A stretch of DNA of 64,000 nucleotides from Flavobacteriales bacterium (GCA_013002285.1 JABDKJ010000044.1:1-64000); one strand, 5' to 3'; positions 9,773 through 18,907 are shown, counted from the stretch's first letter. Notes: generated from the letters alone by a model not told the origin. Program-made: numbers and translations.

Positions 9773-9913
9773 CCCTAAAGCTGGAATTACGTAATTTCAT
9801 CTATAATACGCTTGGAATTCCATGAGTTTGGCTCGGTTATTGCAAAATTCAGATCGAGCTATACAGAGTTAAAAAAATGATACTTTAGTAGGAGCTCAGA
9901 AAAAAAATTAGAA

Positions 9914-10453
9914 ATGGGAAAAGTAAGGATACTAGGAATAATGTTGGCCATCATAGGATTATCTATGAATGCGACCAGTCAGAAAGTGAAAGTTGGAACT
10001 GCCGTTGGAGATAAAGCTCCTGATCTGACTTTTGAAGACCCAAATGGAAAGGAATTAAGCCTTTCTGATCTTGAGGGTAATTTAGTACTTGTAGATTTTT
10101 GGGCATCTTGGTGTGGGCCGTGCAGAAGAGAAAACCCACATGTCGTTTCTGCCTATGATAAATACCAAAAAGCAAAATTCAAGACCGCAAAAGGGTTTGA
10201 AGTCTTTAGCGTTTCTTTAGATAAGGCCATGGCGAATTGGAAAGGCGCAATAGCGAAGGACGGATTGAAATGGAAGTGGCACGTTTCTGACCTCAAAGGT
10301 TGGCAATCAAAAGCTGCTGCCAAATATGGTGTAAGATCTATTCCAACAGCATTCTTAGTTGATGAGAATGGTATAATTGTAGCCAAAGGCGATCAACTAA
10401 GAGGGATGGGACTTCATAGAGAATTGGACTCTCACGTTAAGAGTTTCAAATGA
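9914..10453 (+). CDS. TlpA/ResA-like periplasmic thioredoxin
   Basis: A 179-residue protein with an N-terminal hydrophobic signal (residues 5-22, likely cleaved after the Ser/Gln-rich end) and a redoxin domain. The active site is WCGPC with Cys67 and Cys70, and the cis-proline segment RSIPTAFL follows near residue 144. TlpA-like proteins keep periplasmic thiols reduced, for example during cytochrome c maturation or repair of oxidised proteins; the partner here is unknown. A strong terminator follows at 10474, so the transcript ends here. Confidence 0.88.
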   Translation: MGKVRILGIMLAIIGLSMNATSQKVKVGTAVGDKAPDLTFEDPNGKELSLSDLEGNLVLVDFWASWCGPCRRENPHVVSAYDKYQKAKFKTAKGFEVFSVSLDKAMANWKGAIAKDGLKWKWHVSDLKGWQSKAAAKYGVRSIPTAFLVDENGIIVAKGDQLRGMGLHRELDSHVKSFK

Positions 10454-10473
10454 TCAAGAAATTATATTCAATG

Positions 10474-10504
10474 AAAACCCCGCAGTTAACTGCGGGGTTT
10501 TTTT
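10474..10504 (+). terminator. Strong intrinsic terminator after the thioredoxin gene
   Basis: A perfect 28-base palindrome at 10474-10501 (core CCCCGCAGTTAACTGCGGGG), with flanking A4 and T4 runs and further T residues. It works in the plus direction about 20 bases after the stop codon and, being symmetrical, might also work on the minus strand. Confidence 0.92.
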
Positions 10505-10546
10505 ATATCCAATTGTTAAGTTGTACTTCAAATAATGTGCTTCTAT

Positions 10547-10554
10547 TATCTTCG
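10547..10554 (+). promoter_or_regulatory. Candidate -7 box before the Nif3-like gene
   Basis: TATCTTCG differs from TAnnTTTG at one base and lies five bases before the ATG at 10560. A TTG at 10521-10523 is 23 bases upstream. The position after a strong terminator supports a new transcription unit starting here. Confidence 0.4.
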
Positions 10555-10559
10555 CAAAG

Positions 10560-11654
10560 ATGAGAGTAAAAGAGATCATTTCGTTTTTAGAAGAATGGGC
10601 GCCACCATCCTATCAAGAATCATATGACAATAGTGGGTGCATAGTTGGTGACCTTGAAATGGAAGTAACTGGAATCCTTTGTGCATTGGACTGTATAGAG
10701 TCAGTAGTTGATGAAGCTATTCAGAGGAATTGCAATATGATCGTTGCTCATCATCCAATACTGTTTTCCGGGATCAGGAAATTGAATGGAAAGGATTATG
10801 TGGAAAGGACCATCATTAAAGCCCTTAAACATGACATCGCTATCTATGCCATTCATACTAACCTTGACAATATCTACAATGGTGTTAATGCAAAAATAGC
10901 TGAACGGATCGGTCTCACAAATACAAAAGTGTTGATGCCGAAAACTGACGTGTTGTCTAAATTGGAGTTTTATTGCCCAGAAGAGGAAGCTGAAAAAATA
11001 AAAGAGAGTCTATTTGAAATAGGGGTTGGCAATTTTTCGAACTATTCAAATTGCAGTTTTAACATTATTGGCCTGGGCACGTTCATGCCCTCAATAAATG
11101 CCGATCCTTCTATTGGAGAAGTCGGAAAACTACACCAGGGACAAGAACTCAAAGTAGAAGTTGTCTTTCCCTCCTTCATGAACGATAAAGTGATAAAAAC
11201 GTTAAAAAAGGTTCATTCATATGAAGAAGTAGCATATCAATTGATCGAATTGAAGAATGCAGATCAGAATGTAGGGACTGGGATCATTGGTGTCTTGAAA
11301 GAACAGATGGAGCCCAAGGTCTTTTTGGAGCACCTCAAGAGGAGTATGTGTCTGAGTATGATCAGGCACACAGAATTGACCAACAAGAGCATTCGAAAGG
11401 TTGCAGTTGTTGGGGGCTCTGGAAGTTTTGCTTTGCCCTCGGCCATTGCGCAACAAGCAGATATTTTTATTAGTGCAGACTTTAAGTACCACCAGTTTTT
11501 CGATGCAGATGGCAATATAATAATAGCGGACATTGGGCATTATGAGAGTGAGGCCTTCACAATAGAGCTTTTAGGTGATAGGTTAATGGAAAAATTTCCT
11601 AATTTTGTCGTCCTTTTATCGGAGGTAAATACAAATCCAGTAAGTTATACATAA
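10560..11654 (+). CDS. Nif3-like dinuclear metal centre protein (GTP cyclohydrolase I type 2-like)
   Basis: A 364-residue member of the Nif3/YbgI family, which forms hexameric toroids with a two-metal site. Metal ligands are visible in VAHHPILFSG (residues 62-71), HTNLDN (about 100-105) and the C-terminal GHYESE. The central 100 or so residues form the CutA/PII-like insertion present in the long bacterial form. The molecular function is unsettled; some members are annotated as GTP cyclohydrolase I type 2. The next gene starts three bases after the stop, so the two are co-transcribed, a common pairing in Bacteroidota. Confidence 0.9.
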   Translation: MRVKEIISFLEEWAPPSYQESYDNSGCIVGDLEMEVTGILCALDCIESVVDEAIQRNCNMIVAHHPILFSGIRKLNGKDYVERTIIKALKHDIAIYAIHTNLDNIYNGVNAKIAERIGLTNTKVLMPKTDVLSKLEFYCPEEEAEKIKESLFEIGVGNFSNYSNCSFNIIGLGTFMPSINADPSIGEVGKLHQGQELKVEVVFPSFMNDKVIKTLKKVHSYEEVAYQLIELKNADQNVGTGIIGVLKEQMEPKVFLEHLKRSMCLSMIRHTELTNKSIRKVAVVGGSGSFALPSAIAQQADIFISADFKYHQFFDADGNIIIADIGHYESEAFTIELLGDRLMEKFPNFVVLLSEVNTNPVSYT

Positions 11655-11657
11655 GCT

Positions 11658-12677
11658 ATGGCAGTAAAATCAGAGAATATAGTAGAGCAGAAATTAGATG
11701 CTCTTTGGACATTGCAAACTATTGACTCAAAAATTGATGAGATCAGAACCATTCGAGGTGAATTGCCTTTAGAAGTCCAGGATCTAGAAGACGAAGTCCA
11801 AGGTCTTGATACTAGATTGAAAAAATTGGATGAGGAGATCAAGGAAATGGAGGATCAGATTGCTGATAAAAAGATCGTCATCAAAGAGGCTAAGGCGGCT
11901 ATAAAGAAATACGAAGCTCAGCAGAGTAAGGTTAGGAACAATAGAGAGTTTGAATCTCTTAACAAGGAGATCGAGTTCCAAGACCTTGAGATACAGTTGT
12001 CCGAAAAAAGGATAAAAGAATTTGGCGCTATGATGGATGCCAAGCAGACTTTGATAGATGAGTCTAAGGAAGTTCTTAAAGGCAGAACAAAAGATCTTAA
12101 AACCAAGAAGAACGAATTGGATGAGATCATAGCTGAAACTGAAAAAGAAGAAAGCACCTTTGCTAAAAAATCTAGGAATGCAGAGAAAGTAATAGATGAT
12201 AGACTTCTCACGGCTTATAAGAGGATCAGAAATGGCGCTAGAAACGGGCTTGCAGTTGTAGTCGTAGAAAGAGATGCTTGTGGGGGATGTTTTAATAAGA
12301 TACCACCTCAAAGGCAGTTGGATATTAAGTCTCACAAAAAGATCATTGTTTGCGAACACTGTGGACGCATACTCGTGGATAAAGCAGAACCTAAACCTCA
12401 GGAGGCGGAAATACCTAAAAAGCGCACATCTAGAAAAGCTGCTACAAAAAAGGCCGAGCCAAAGGCTGAAAAGGAAGTAGCGCCAAAGCCAAAAGCCAAA
12501 GCCAAAGGCGCTGCCAAACCAAAAGCCGCTGCTAAGCCAAAACCAAAAGCCGCTGCTAAACCAAAAGCTAAAGCCGCTGCCAAACCAAAAGCCGCTGCTA
12601 AGCCAAAAGCTAAGAAGGCCGTTGCCAAACCAAAAGCCAAGGCTGCTGCCAAACCAAAAGCAAAGAAAAAGAAGTAA
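11658..12677 (+). CDS. Coiled-coil C4 zinc-ribbon protein with histone-H1-like tail
   Basis: A 339-residue protein in three parts. Residues 1 to about 190 are a long antiparallel coiled coil rich in Glu, Lys and Leu. A four-Cys zinc ribbon follows, with CGGC and CEHC knuckles at about residues 209-237. From about residue 245 the tail is almost only Lys, Pro and Ala (about 95 residues). The core matches the C4-type zinc ribbon family usually found beside Nif3. The basic tail resembles histone H1 or AlgP-type tails and should bind nucleic acid, though this is inferred. It is convergent with the porin gene, with 12 bases between stops. Confidence 0.88.
   Translation: MAVKSENIVEQKLDALWTLQTIDSKIDEIRTIRGELPLEVQDLEDEVQGLDTRLKKLDEEIKEMEDQIADKKIVIKEAKAAIKKYEAQQSKVRNNREFESLNKEIEFQDLEIQLSEKRIKEFGAMMDAKQTLIDESKEVLKGRTKDLKTKKNELDEIIAETEKEESTFAKKSRNAEKVIDDRLLTAYKRIRNGARNGLAVVVVERDACGGCFNKIPPQRQLDIKSHKKIIVCEHCGRILVDKAEPKPQEAEIPKKRTSRKAATKKAEPKAEKEVAPKPKAKAKGAAKPKAAAKPKPKAAAKPKAKAAAKPKAAAKPKAKKAVAKPKAKAAAKPKAKKKK
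12480..12672 (+). repeat. Degenerate Lys-Pro-Ala coding repeat
   Basis: Imperfect repeats built from units such as GCCAAACCAAAAGC and GCTGCTAAGCCAAAA encode the AKPKA-like tail of the preceding protein. Copies differ at third positions, but long identical blocks remain, so the tract could change length by slippage or recombination. Confidence 0.8.
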
Positions 12678-12689
12678 TTATTTACTTTC

Positions 12690-14147
12690 TTAGAATTTGG
12701 TGCCAAGAGTAAATCTTAGAGTATTGTTGGAATGTTCCAACGTTGCTGCACTTACTAAACTAGGATCGTACAGGTAAAAGTCTGAGGTTGTTCGACTGTG
12801 TTTGATGGCAAAGTCGAAATAATTATTGTTGCCAAATTTTATTCCAGCGCCAGCTGTAAATATCAATAGATCTGCTTTGTTTTCGGTAAATCCATCAAGA
12901 TATGGACTATCATAATATGCTGCCCCGGCTCTGATGCTAATTGGAAGTATTCTATACTCTCCGCCAACTCGCAAATTATGCGTGGCTTGATAAAGCTCTG
13001 ATATATTTTTATTTGCATCGGTAAAATCTGCAGGACTATTTTGGATCGCTTTAAGTTTGGACTTTGAGTAATTTACGTATTCATAGTCAGCACTTACCAG
13101 GGCTTTCTTGCCTAATATGTAAGCTGCGCTTCCCATAAACCTGGATGGAGTGGTTAAACTGTATTCATTAAAACCAACAATTGAATTTTCTGTATACGTC
13201 TCTCCTCCTTCAAAATTAGTTGTTATGCGCGTAGACCAGGTATCTTCAAGAGAATAGTATTTAGGAGAATGCCAAGCACCACCAATTCTAAGTTGCTCAT
13301 TTAGTTTATATATTACACCCAAATTAATATTTACTCCGCTTCCAACAGTTTCGAGTTCTTCGTGATAGGTGAAATCTTCAAAGTCAGATAAGTCGGTATC
13401 CAACAATTCTTCTTTATGATCAGAATTCTCTTTGTAACTAATGCCTTGAATACCAATACTTCCACCAGCATAGAATCTATCGTCATAGTTGATCCCAAAA
13501 GTAAGGTCGGTCTCAGACACTCTTCCAGAAGTTTCGATCGTTTTTGTTTGTTCCAATAAACCGTTAGGGACATATGATTCGTATACATTGGTACCTGCAC
13601 TCTGGTCGATCAGGAATGTTTCCCATGCCAATAAGCCAGTGAATGGCTGTACATCGCCAAAACTACTAACGGGTATTCCAAAAGCTTGATCTGCGAAAAC
13701 ATCTGACAATGAGCTAGTCGCATTTTCACCGTTGATCGTATAGTAATTGTGATGATCTTTGAGGCGATTGTAATTTACACCGAATTGCGTGAATCTGATC
13801 TTACTGTCTTTTCTTCCTGGTATTGCAAAGGCTAGACCAATATTTCCGATATTAAAGTTGAATTTTCCGTCTGAAGTGCTTGTTCCGTTAAAAGTGCTAT
13901 TAGAATTGTTGAGCACGAAGCCAGGTGATAAGGAGACTTCACCTGAGCGGTATAAACCTATTCCAGCAGGATTGTTATAAATAGCCGAAAGGTCTCCTCC
14001 AAGCGCGCCAAATGCCCCACCCATTGCACTGTAGCGAGCAGACCCATTGAAGTCTAAAAAGGTATATCGTAAGGCATCAGATTCATTTTGGGCTAGACCT
14101 ATCCCAGTTGCCAAGCTTGCGGCAATGATCAATAAATACTTTTTCAT
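12690..14147 (-). CDS. OmpP1/FadL/TodX-family outer membrane transporter
   Basis: A 485-residue outer membrane beta-barrel protein with a clear signal peptide (residues 1 to about 19, ending GIGLAQ). The mature N-terminus has the FadL-type hatch segment (ARYSAMGGAFGALGGDLSA, then NPAG), followed by alternating amphipathic strands ending in Phe. FadL proteins take up hydrophobic compounds such as long-chain fatty acids; the substrate here is unknown. It follows the lipoprotein gene by 24 bases on the same strand, so they may form an operon. Confidence 0.9.
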   Translation of the reverse strand: MKKYLLIIAASLATGIGLAQNESDALRYTFLDFNGSARYSAMGGAFGALGGDLSAIYNNPAGIGLYRSGEVSLSPGFVLNNSNSTFNGTSTSDGKFNFNIGNIGLAFAIPGRKDSKIRFTQFGVNYNRLKDHHNYYTINGENATSSLSDVFADQAFGIPVSSFGDVQPFTGLLAWETFLIDQSAGTNVYESYVPNGLLEQTKTIETSGRVSETDLTFGINYDDRFYAGGSIGIQGISYKENSDHKEELLDTDLSDFEDFTYHEELETVGSGVNINLGVIYKLNEQLRIGGAWHSPKYYSLEDTWSTRITTNFEGGETYTENSIVGFNEYSLTTPSRFMGSAAYILGKKALVSADYEYVNYSKSKLKAIQNSPADFTDANKNISELYQATHNLRVGGEYRILPISIRAGAAYYDSPYLDGFTENKADLLIFTAGAGIKFGNNNYFDFAIKHSRTTSDFYLYDPSLVSAATLEHSNNTLRFTLGTKF

Positions 14148-14171
14148 GATGCTAGTATAACTTAAGAAGGT

Positions 14172-15299
14172 TTATTTTCTCCCTCTGGATGAACCTGAAC
14201 TTCTAGAGCCACTGCTAAAGTTGCTTCTTGACCTACTTGGAGTGGAAATGCTCTTAGATCTTCCGGAATTACTTGATCTGCCAAAGCTACTTGAGTTCTT
14301 ATTACCCGTATTGATCCTACTATTATTCTTAGAGCCGCTGTTAAAAAAACCTCCGTTCTTTTTCGAACGACTTTTCATTTTATTAGAATTTAAGTTCAGT
14401 TCACTCTTTGCAGGTCTTGTAATGCCCGTAGAACTATTGGTGACCTGTGTTGGTCTAGAATTGTTATTGATATTTGTATTCGAACTTGGTTTTGGAGCAG
14501 ACAAAGGTCTGGTATTTGTGACGATCGGTTTTGGAGTCGAACTCACAGGACGCGCAGTGCTCAAGGGAATCGTATTTCCTTCTTTAGTCATTGGAGTTTT
14601 TGGCCTTTGTTCCACGTTTCCTGCGCCATTGGCACTTGTAGAACCGTAAATGTAATCTCCAGCGCTAGAGTTGCTTGAAGAAGTGATAGAGTTTCTTCCA
14701 CCAAAATAACCGCTGTTTACAGATCCGTTGTCACTGCTTCCGGCATAATATCCACCATAACCAGGACATCCGTTATAATAACCATTTCCTCCAAAACCAG
14801 AGTAATAGTTATTTCCCCAACCATTGTAATAAGGATTTCCGAAGCCGTATGGGTTATAAAACGAATTGTTCCAACCGTATGGGTTGTAAAATGAGTTGTT
14901 CCAGCCCCAAGGGTTGTACGCATAACTTAGGGTCCATCCGTAAGGTCTCCATGGATTGTAAATGAAAGAATTGTATCCCCAAACAGAATAAGGGTTGTAA
15001 TAAGAAAAGCCATAAACGGCATGAAACCTTCTAAATCTCCTATTGTTGAAATTGCTGCCGTAGTAAGTGTCTCCATAGTAGTTGTTAACTACCGTGCCTT
15101 CTTCCAAGGCTTTCGCTTCTTCCTCATTGTAGTATTCAGTTTCTTCTTCAGCATCTGTGAACGAAGTAAGATCCACATAGCTTTCATCATCAGAAGCTGT
15201 CCAATAAATATCGTCTTCGACAAAGGCCGTAGTCTGTTTGTTTGAAGAACATGCAGCCATCAAAAAAGCTACTGCGAATAAAAGGAATGAATTTTTCAT
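14172..15299 (-). CDS. Putative lipoprotein, Tyr/Asn/Gly-rich, unknown function
   Basis: A 375-residue protein when started at the ATG at 15299, which places a lipoprotein signal (KNSFLLFAVAFLMAAC) directly at the N-terminus; an upstream start would bury it. After an acidic segment (residues 25-65) comes a region rich in Asn, Pro, Tyr, Gly and Trp with repeats of PYGWNNSFYN, then a long Ser/Asn/Thr/Arg-rich tail that is probably disordered and strongly basic. No enzyme domain is visible. It is probably attached to the cell envelope and is encoded with the FadL-like porin. The composition suggests a sticky or structural role, which is only inference. Confidence 0.75.
   Translation of the reverse strand: MKNSFLLFAVAFLMAACSSNKQTTAFVEDDIYWTASDDESYVDLTSFTDAEEETEYYNEEEAKALEEGTVVNNYYGDTYYGSNFNNRRFRRFHAVYGFSYYNPYSVWGYNSFIYNPWRPYGWTLSYAYNPWGWNNSFYNPYGWNNSFYNPYGFGNPYYNGWGNNYYSGFGGNGYYNGCPGYGGYYAGSSDNGSVNSGYFGGRNSITSSSNSSAGDYIYGSTSANGAGNVEQRPKTPMTKEGNTIPLSTARPVSSTPKPIVTNTRPLSAPKPSSNTNINNNSRPTQVTNSSTGITRPAKSELNLNSNKMKSRSKKNGGFFNSGSKNNSRINTGNKNSSSFGRSSNSGRSKSISTPSRSRSNFSSGSRSSGSSRGRK
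14845..14920 (-). repeat. 30-bp tandem repeat inside the lipoprotein gene
   Basis: Two 30-base units (14845-14874 and 14875-14904) and a partial third, each encoding the ten-residue motif PYGWNNSFYN or a close variant. The copies differ at only a few bases, so the array is recent or is kept similar. Confidence 0.75.
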
Positions 15300-15412
15300 G
15301 GAGATTATCATTATTTGTTTATTTGACCCAACTTTCAGCAATTCGTTTAATATAAGTAAGAAATATTAATTTTTGTTAATCAATTGCAATTTCCGTACCA
15401 TATTATACAAAA

Positions 15413-16891
15413 ATGGGTAAAAATTTGATATCACGAGCAGAAGACTATTCAAAATGGTACAACGAACTCGTTGAAAAAGCAGACCTGGCGCAGCATTCAG
15501 AAGTCAGGGGGTGTATGGTAATAAAACCACATGGTTATGGGATCTGGGAAAACATGCAAAAAGCTCTAGATCAGATGTTTAAGGACACTGGTCATCAAAA
15601 TGCATATTTCCCTCTTTTAGTGCCAAAAAGCTTGTTTGAGGCAGAAGAGAAAAATGCAGAAGGTTTTGCAAAGGAATGTGCCGTTGTGACTCACTATAGA
15701 TTAAAGAATGACCCAGAAAAAGAGGGTAAATTAATGGTTGACCCTCATGCAAAATTAGATGAGGAATTGATCATTAGACCTACATCAGAGGCGATCATTT
15801 GGAAGACATATAAAGGTTGGATACAATCATACAGAGACCTTCCTATTTTGATAAACCAGTGGGCCAATGTGATGCGCTGGGAAATGCGAACCAGGTTGTT
15901 TTTGAGAACAGCTGAATTTCTATGGCAAGAAGGTCATACTGCTCATGCAAGCAAAGAAGAGGCTCTTTTTGAAACCAAACAAATGCTTGATGTATATGCA
16001 GACTTTGCAGAAAATTTCATGGCAGTGCCAGTGATCAAAGGAGTAAAATCTGAAAGTGAACGATTTGCTGGTGCCCTGGATACGTATTCTATTGAAGCCT
16101 TAATGCAAGATGGAAAAGCACTACAAGCCGGTACTTCACATTTTCTGGGTCAAAATTTTGCAAAGGCATTTGACGTTAAGTTTACAGACAAAGAAGGGCA
16201 ATTGGATCACGTATGGGCAACCTCTTGGGGCGTTTCAACTAGGCTGATCGGAGCACTTATCATGAGTCATTCTGATGATGATGGCCTAGTCTTGCCTCCA
16301 AAACTGGCGCCTATTCAGGTTGTCATTGTTCCCATCTTCAAGGGCGAAGAACAATTAGAAAAGATCAAAGAAGCAGCTAAACCCATATTGGATGCCTTAA
16401 AAGCACACGGGGTTACAGTTAAGTTCGATGACAACGATACTAAGAAACCCGGATGGAAATTTGCCGAGTATGAGATGAAGGGTATCCCAGTGAGGCTTGC
16501 AATGGGGAATAGAGACATAGAGAATGGTACAATTGAGGTTGCAAGAAGAGATACGAAAGAAAAAGAAGTGGTTTCTATTGACAAAGTGGCTGAAAGAGTA
16601 AAAGACCTATTAGGTGAGATCCAGACCAACCTATTTGAAAGGGCGCTGAAATTCAGAGAAGAGAATACACATCACGCTAACACTTGGGATGAATTCAAGG
16701 ATATAATTGAAAATAAAGGGGGGTTTGTCTATGCCCATTGGGATGGAAGTGAAGAAACTGAAGAAAAGATAAAAGGAGAAACCAAAGCTACCATCAGAAA
16801 TATTCCTTTAGATAGTCCTTTTGAAGATGGAAATTGTATTTTTTCAGGAAATCCTTCAAAGCAGAGGGTCTTATTTGCAAAAGCATATTAG
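15413..16891 (+). CDS. proS: Prolyl-tRNA synthetase, short (archaeal/eukaryotic-type) form
   Basis: A 492-residue class II synthetase lacking the large editing insertion of the E. coli type, as in ProS type 3. Visible are the motif 2 region ([17 protein letters not shown]), the RPTSEAIIW segment and a C-terminal anticodon-binding domain with the extra C-terminal extension ending in a Tyr, typical of this form. It charges tRNA-Pro. The next gene starts three bases after its stop. It is divergent from the lipoprotein gene, with 113 bases between starts. Confidence 0.96.
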   Translation: MGKNLISRAEDYSKWYNELVEKADLAQHSEVRGCMVIKPHGYGIWENMQKALDQMFKDTGHQNAYFPLLVPKSLFEAEEKNAEGFAKECAVVTHYRLKNDPEKEGKLMVDPHAKLDEELIIRPTSEAIIWKTYKGWIQSYRDLPILINQWANVMRWEMRTRLFLRTAEFLWQEGHTAHASKEEALFETKQMLDVYADFAENFMAVPVIKGVKSESERFAGALDTYSIEALMQDGKALQAGTSHFLGQNFAKAFDVKFTDKEGQLDHVWATSWGVSTRLIGALIMSHSDDDGLVLPPKLAPIQVVIVPIFKGEEQLEKIKEAAKPILDALKAHGVTVKFDDNDTKKPGWKFAEYEMKGIPVRLAMGNRDIENGTIEVARRDTKEKEVVSIDKVAERVKDLLGEIQTNLFERALKFREENTHHANTWDEFKDIIENKGGFVYAHWDGSEETEEKIKGETKATIRNIPLDSPFEDGNCIFSGNPSKQRVLFAKAY

Positions 16892-16894
16892 AAT

Positions 16895-17587
16895 ATGGCA
16901 GACATAAATACAGATGATCTAATAATTCAAGCGATAAAAGATAAAGCTTGTCTCAAAAGAAATGTGTTTGAGAATCTATTGGATCAATGGAGCAAATTCA
17001 AAGAAGTCATTAAGAATTATCATAATTCCATTGAGGACGATGTAAAAAAATTCGATAAGAGAATACGGACTGAATTTACATCAAGAGGTGATTATGCATG
17101 CAGATTGACCGTAGGTGGGGATACATTGATATTCCATATGCATACGAACGTTTTTCAGTTTGATGCAGGTAGTCATGTTTGGAAAACGGGGTATATAAAA
17201 GAAGATGAAGAGCGCAGTTTTGTTGGTGTTATCCATGTATACAATTTCCTTTACGATTCGCTTTCTATGAATCGAGTGAACGACCTTGGGTATATGATAG
17301 GAAGGATCTTTATAAATAAAGACAATCATTTTCTGGTAGAAGGGAAACGTCAATTGGGATATTTGTTCAATGATTTCATACACAACGAATTCACGGAAGA
17401 AAAAATGAAGGAGATCATTCAAAGTGCACTTCTCTACACACTTGGTTTCGACTTGTATGTGCCGCCTTACAATCAAATACAGGTCTTGACCGTGTCAGAG
17501 ATCTTGGAATTGAGTAGCGATCTCAAGATCCAGACTGGAAAGAGATTGGGATTTGAATTCAGTAGCGGAAATATGGAGATGAAGTAA
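16895..17587 (+). CDS. Conserved hypothetical protein
   Basis: A 230-residue soluble protein with no signal peptide or membrane helix. It has an acidic, helical N-terminal third, then a beta-rich middle (LTVGGDTLIFHMHTNVF) and a helical end. I do not recognise a domain. It follows proS by three bases and is therefore almost certainly in the same transcript. The sequence has normal composition and codon use for the window, so it is a real gene. Confidence 0.7.
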   Translation: MADINTDDLIIQAIKDKACLKRNVFENLLDQWSKFKEVIKNYHNSIEDDVKKFDKRIRTEFTSRGDYACRLTVGGDTLIFHMHTNVFQFDAGSHVWKTGYIKEDEERSFVGVIHVYNFLYDSLSMNRVNDLGYMIGRIFINKDNHFLVEGKRQLGYLFNDFIHNEFTEEKMKEIIQSALLYTLGFDLYVPPYNQIQVLTVSEILELSSDLKIQTGKRLGFEFSSGNMEMK

Positions 17588-17676
17588 ATCCGATCCAAAC
17601 AAGTTAAGACCCACACTATCAGGATTATAAGAAATTCTTACCATTTCATTACTCGATCAATTTATGATATCGAATG

Positions 17677-17707
17677 TTTGCACACAGGGGAATTTGTATT
17701 ACATTTG
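17677..17707 (+). promoter_or_regulatory. Near-perfect Bacteroidota promoter for tRNA-Glu and rpsT
   Basis: TTTG (17677-17680), a 19-base spacer, then TACATTTG (17700-17707). This is the full TTTG-N19-TAnnTTTG consensus and lies 27 bases before the mature tRNA, making it the best promoter match in the window. Confidence 0.85.
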
Positions 17708-17734
17708 CACTCCAATTTTTGAAAATTTAAAATT

Positions 17735-17806
17735 GGCCCGTTCGTCTATCGGCTAGGACTCCAGGTTTTCATCCTGGCAAGAGGGGTTCGATTCCCCTAC
17801 GGGCTA
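17735..17806 (+). tRNA. tRNA-Glu (anticodon TTC)
   Basis: The sequence folds as a cloverleaf: acceptor arms GGCCCGT and ACGGGCT (one G-U pair), anticodon stem CCAGG/CCTGG with loop TTTTCAT giving anticodon TTC (17767-17769), and T arm GGGG-TTCGATT-CCCC. The 3' CCA is not encoded in full. It is followed by rpsT 14 bases later, and the two probably share a promoter. Confidence 0.95.
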
Positions 17807-17820
17807 CAAGATTTAATACT

Positions 17821-18072
17821 ATGGCAAATCATAAGTCAGCTATAAAAAGAATAAGATCGAACGAGGTTAAAAGAGATCGTAATAAGTACGTTCATAAAAC
17901 CACACGTAACGCTATTCGTAAATTCAGAGCATTAACGAAAAAGAAGGAAGCAGAAGAACAGTTTCCATCTGTCGTTAGTTTGATCGATCGATTAGTAAGG
18001 CGAAATATTATTCATAAAAACAAGGGAAGTAACCTAAAGTCTAAGCTGAACAAGCACATGGCTAGACTTTGA
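17821..18072 (+). CDS. rpsT: 30S ribosomal protein S20
   Basis: An 83-residue, very basic protein starting MANHKSAIKRIRSNEVKR, typical of S20, with the TLKSKLN-like helix near the C-terminus (SNLKSKLNKHMARL). It binds the 5' domain of 16S rRNA early in assembly. It is probably co-transcribed with tRNA-Glu from the promoter at 17677 and ends at the hairpin near 18100. Confidence 0.96.
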   Translation: MANHKSAIKRIRSNEVKRDRNKYVHKTTRNAIRKFRALTKKKEAEEQFPSVVSLIDRLVRRNIIHKNKGSNLKSKLNKHMARL

Positions 18073-18095
18073 TCCTCGGTTTTTTATAAAATTTT

Positions 18096-18143
18096 GAACC
18101 CTGTTCTATCTTGGAAGCATTCCTGGAAGTTCAGGGTTTTTGT
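18096..18143 (+). terminator. Probable intrinsic terminator after rpsT
   Basis: AACCCTG (18097-18103) pairs with CAGGGTT (18132-18138), followed by a T-rich run. The 28-base loop can itself fold through GGAA/TTCC. The long loop lowers confidence, but the position, between the stop of rpsT and the start of radC, is right. Confidence 0.55.
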
Positions 18144-18175
18144 TTGCAGTTCTTTCAAAATGATAAATTAGATGA

Positions 18176-18883
18176 ATGGATGACCTCTATGACATGGATA
18201 AGCCAAGCATTAAACAGTGGGCGGAGGATGACCGCCCACGAGAAAAACTACTAAAAAAGGGACGGTCTTCGCTTTCAGATGCGGAATTATTGGCCATTCT
18301 CATAGGCTCTGGCAATAGAAATGAATCTGCAGTAGATCTATCACAACGAATTTTACGTGAATATGAAAATGACCTTATAGAGTTAGGCAAGGTGGGGATC
18401 GCAGAACTTACATCTCGATTCAGAGGGATAGGAGAAGCGAAAGCCATCACCATCACAGCAGCAATTGAATTAGGAAGGCGCAGAAGGGAAGTTGAAGGAA
18501 AAAAGAGGAAGAAGATCACATCCAGCAAAGACGCATTTGAAATATTTCAACCTAAGTTGGGTGACCTTCCGATAGAAGAGTTTTGGATCTTGCACTTGAA
18601 TAGAGCTAACAAGATCATAGGTGAAGACCTGATAAGTCGCGGAGGTGTTGCAGGAACCGTTGCAGACACCAAGGTTATCTTTAAAAAGGCACTGGAGAAA
18701 TTGTCCTCATCTGTCATTTTGTGTCATAATCATCCTTCAGGGAACTTAAGCCCAAGCGCCCAAGACATTAATCTCACCGAAAGGTTGAAAGAGGCGGGCA
18801 AATTGCTGGATATCTCTGTATTAGATCATTTGATAGTCACTGATAGCGGCTACTTCAGCTTTGCAGACGAAGGGAAAATGTAG
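18176..18883 (+). CDS. radC: RadC-family JAB domain protein
   Basis: A 235-residue RadC protein. Residues 1 to about 100 carry the helix-hairpin-helix-like N-terminal domain (SLSDAELLAILIGSG, FRGIGEAKA), and the rest is the JAB/MPN metalloprotease-like domain with its metal motif HNHPSGNLSPSAQD. The true activity is unclear; a role in DNA repair is no longer considered proven. The start may instead be the ATG at 18194. It is followed by the deacetylase-like gene on the same strand. Confidence 0.92.
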   Translation: MDDLYDMDKPSIKQWAEDDRPREKLLKKGRSSLSDAELLAILIGSGNRNESAVDLSQRILREYENDLIELGKVGIAELTSRFRGIGEAKAITITAAIELGRRRREVEGKKRKKITSSKDAFEIFQPKLGDLPIEEFWILHLNRANKIIGEDLISRGGVAGTVADTKVIFKKALEKLSSSVILCHNHPSGNLSPSAQDINLTERLKEAGKLLDISVLDHLIVTDSGYFSFADEGKM

Positions 18884-18907
18884 GTCTTTGTCTTAGTTTA
18901 TTATCTC

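Noticed and set aside
9785..9796. Palindrome AATTACGTAATT after the small zinc-ribbon gene
   Set aside because: AT-rich, short, without a T-run or repeated copies; cannot be called an operator or terminator.
11784..12359. 191-residue minus-strand frame opposite the coiled-coil gene
   Set aside because: Phe/Leu/Ser-rich antisense of a Lys/Glu-rich coiled coil; no independent support.
14221..14649. 142-residue plus-strand frame, Leu-rich, opposite the lipoprotein gene
   Set aside because: Leu runs come from the antisense of Ser/Asn/Lys-rich codons; no start context or family.
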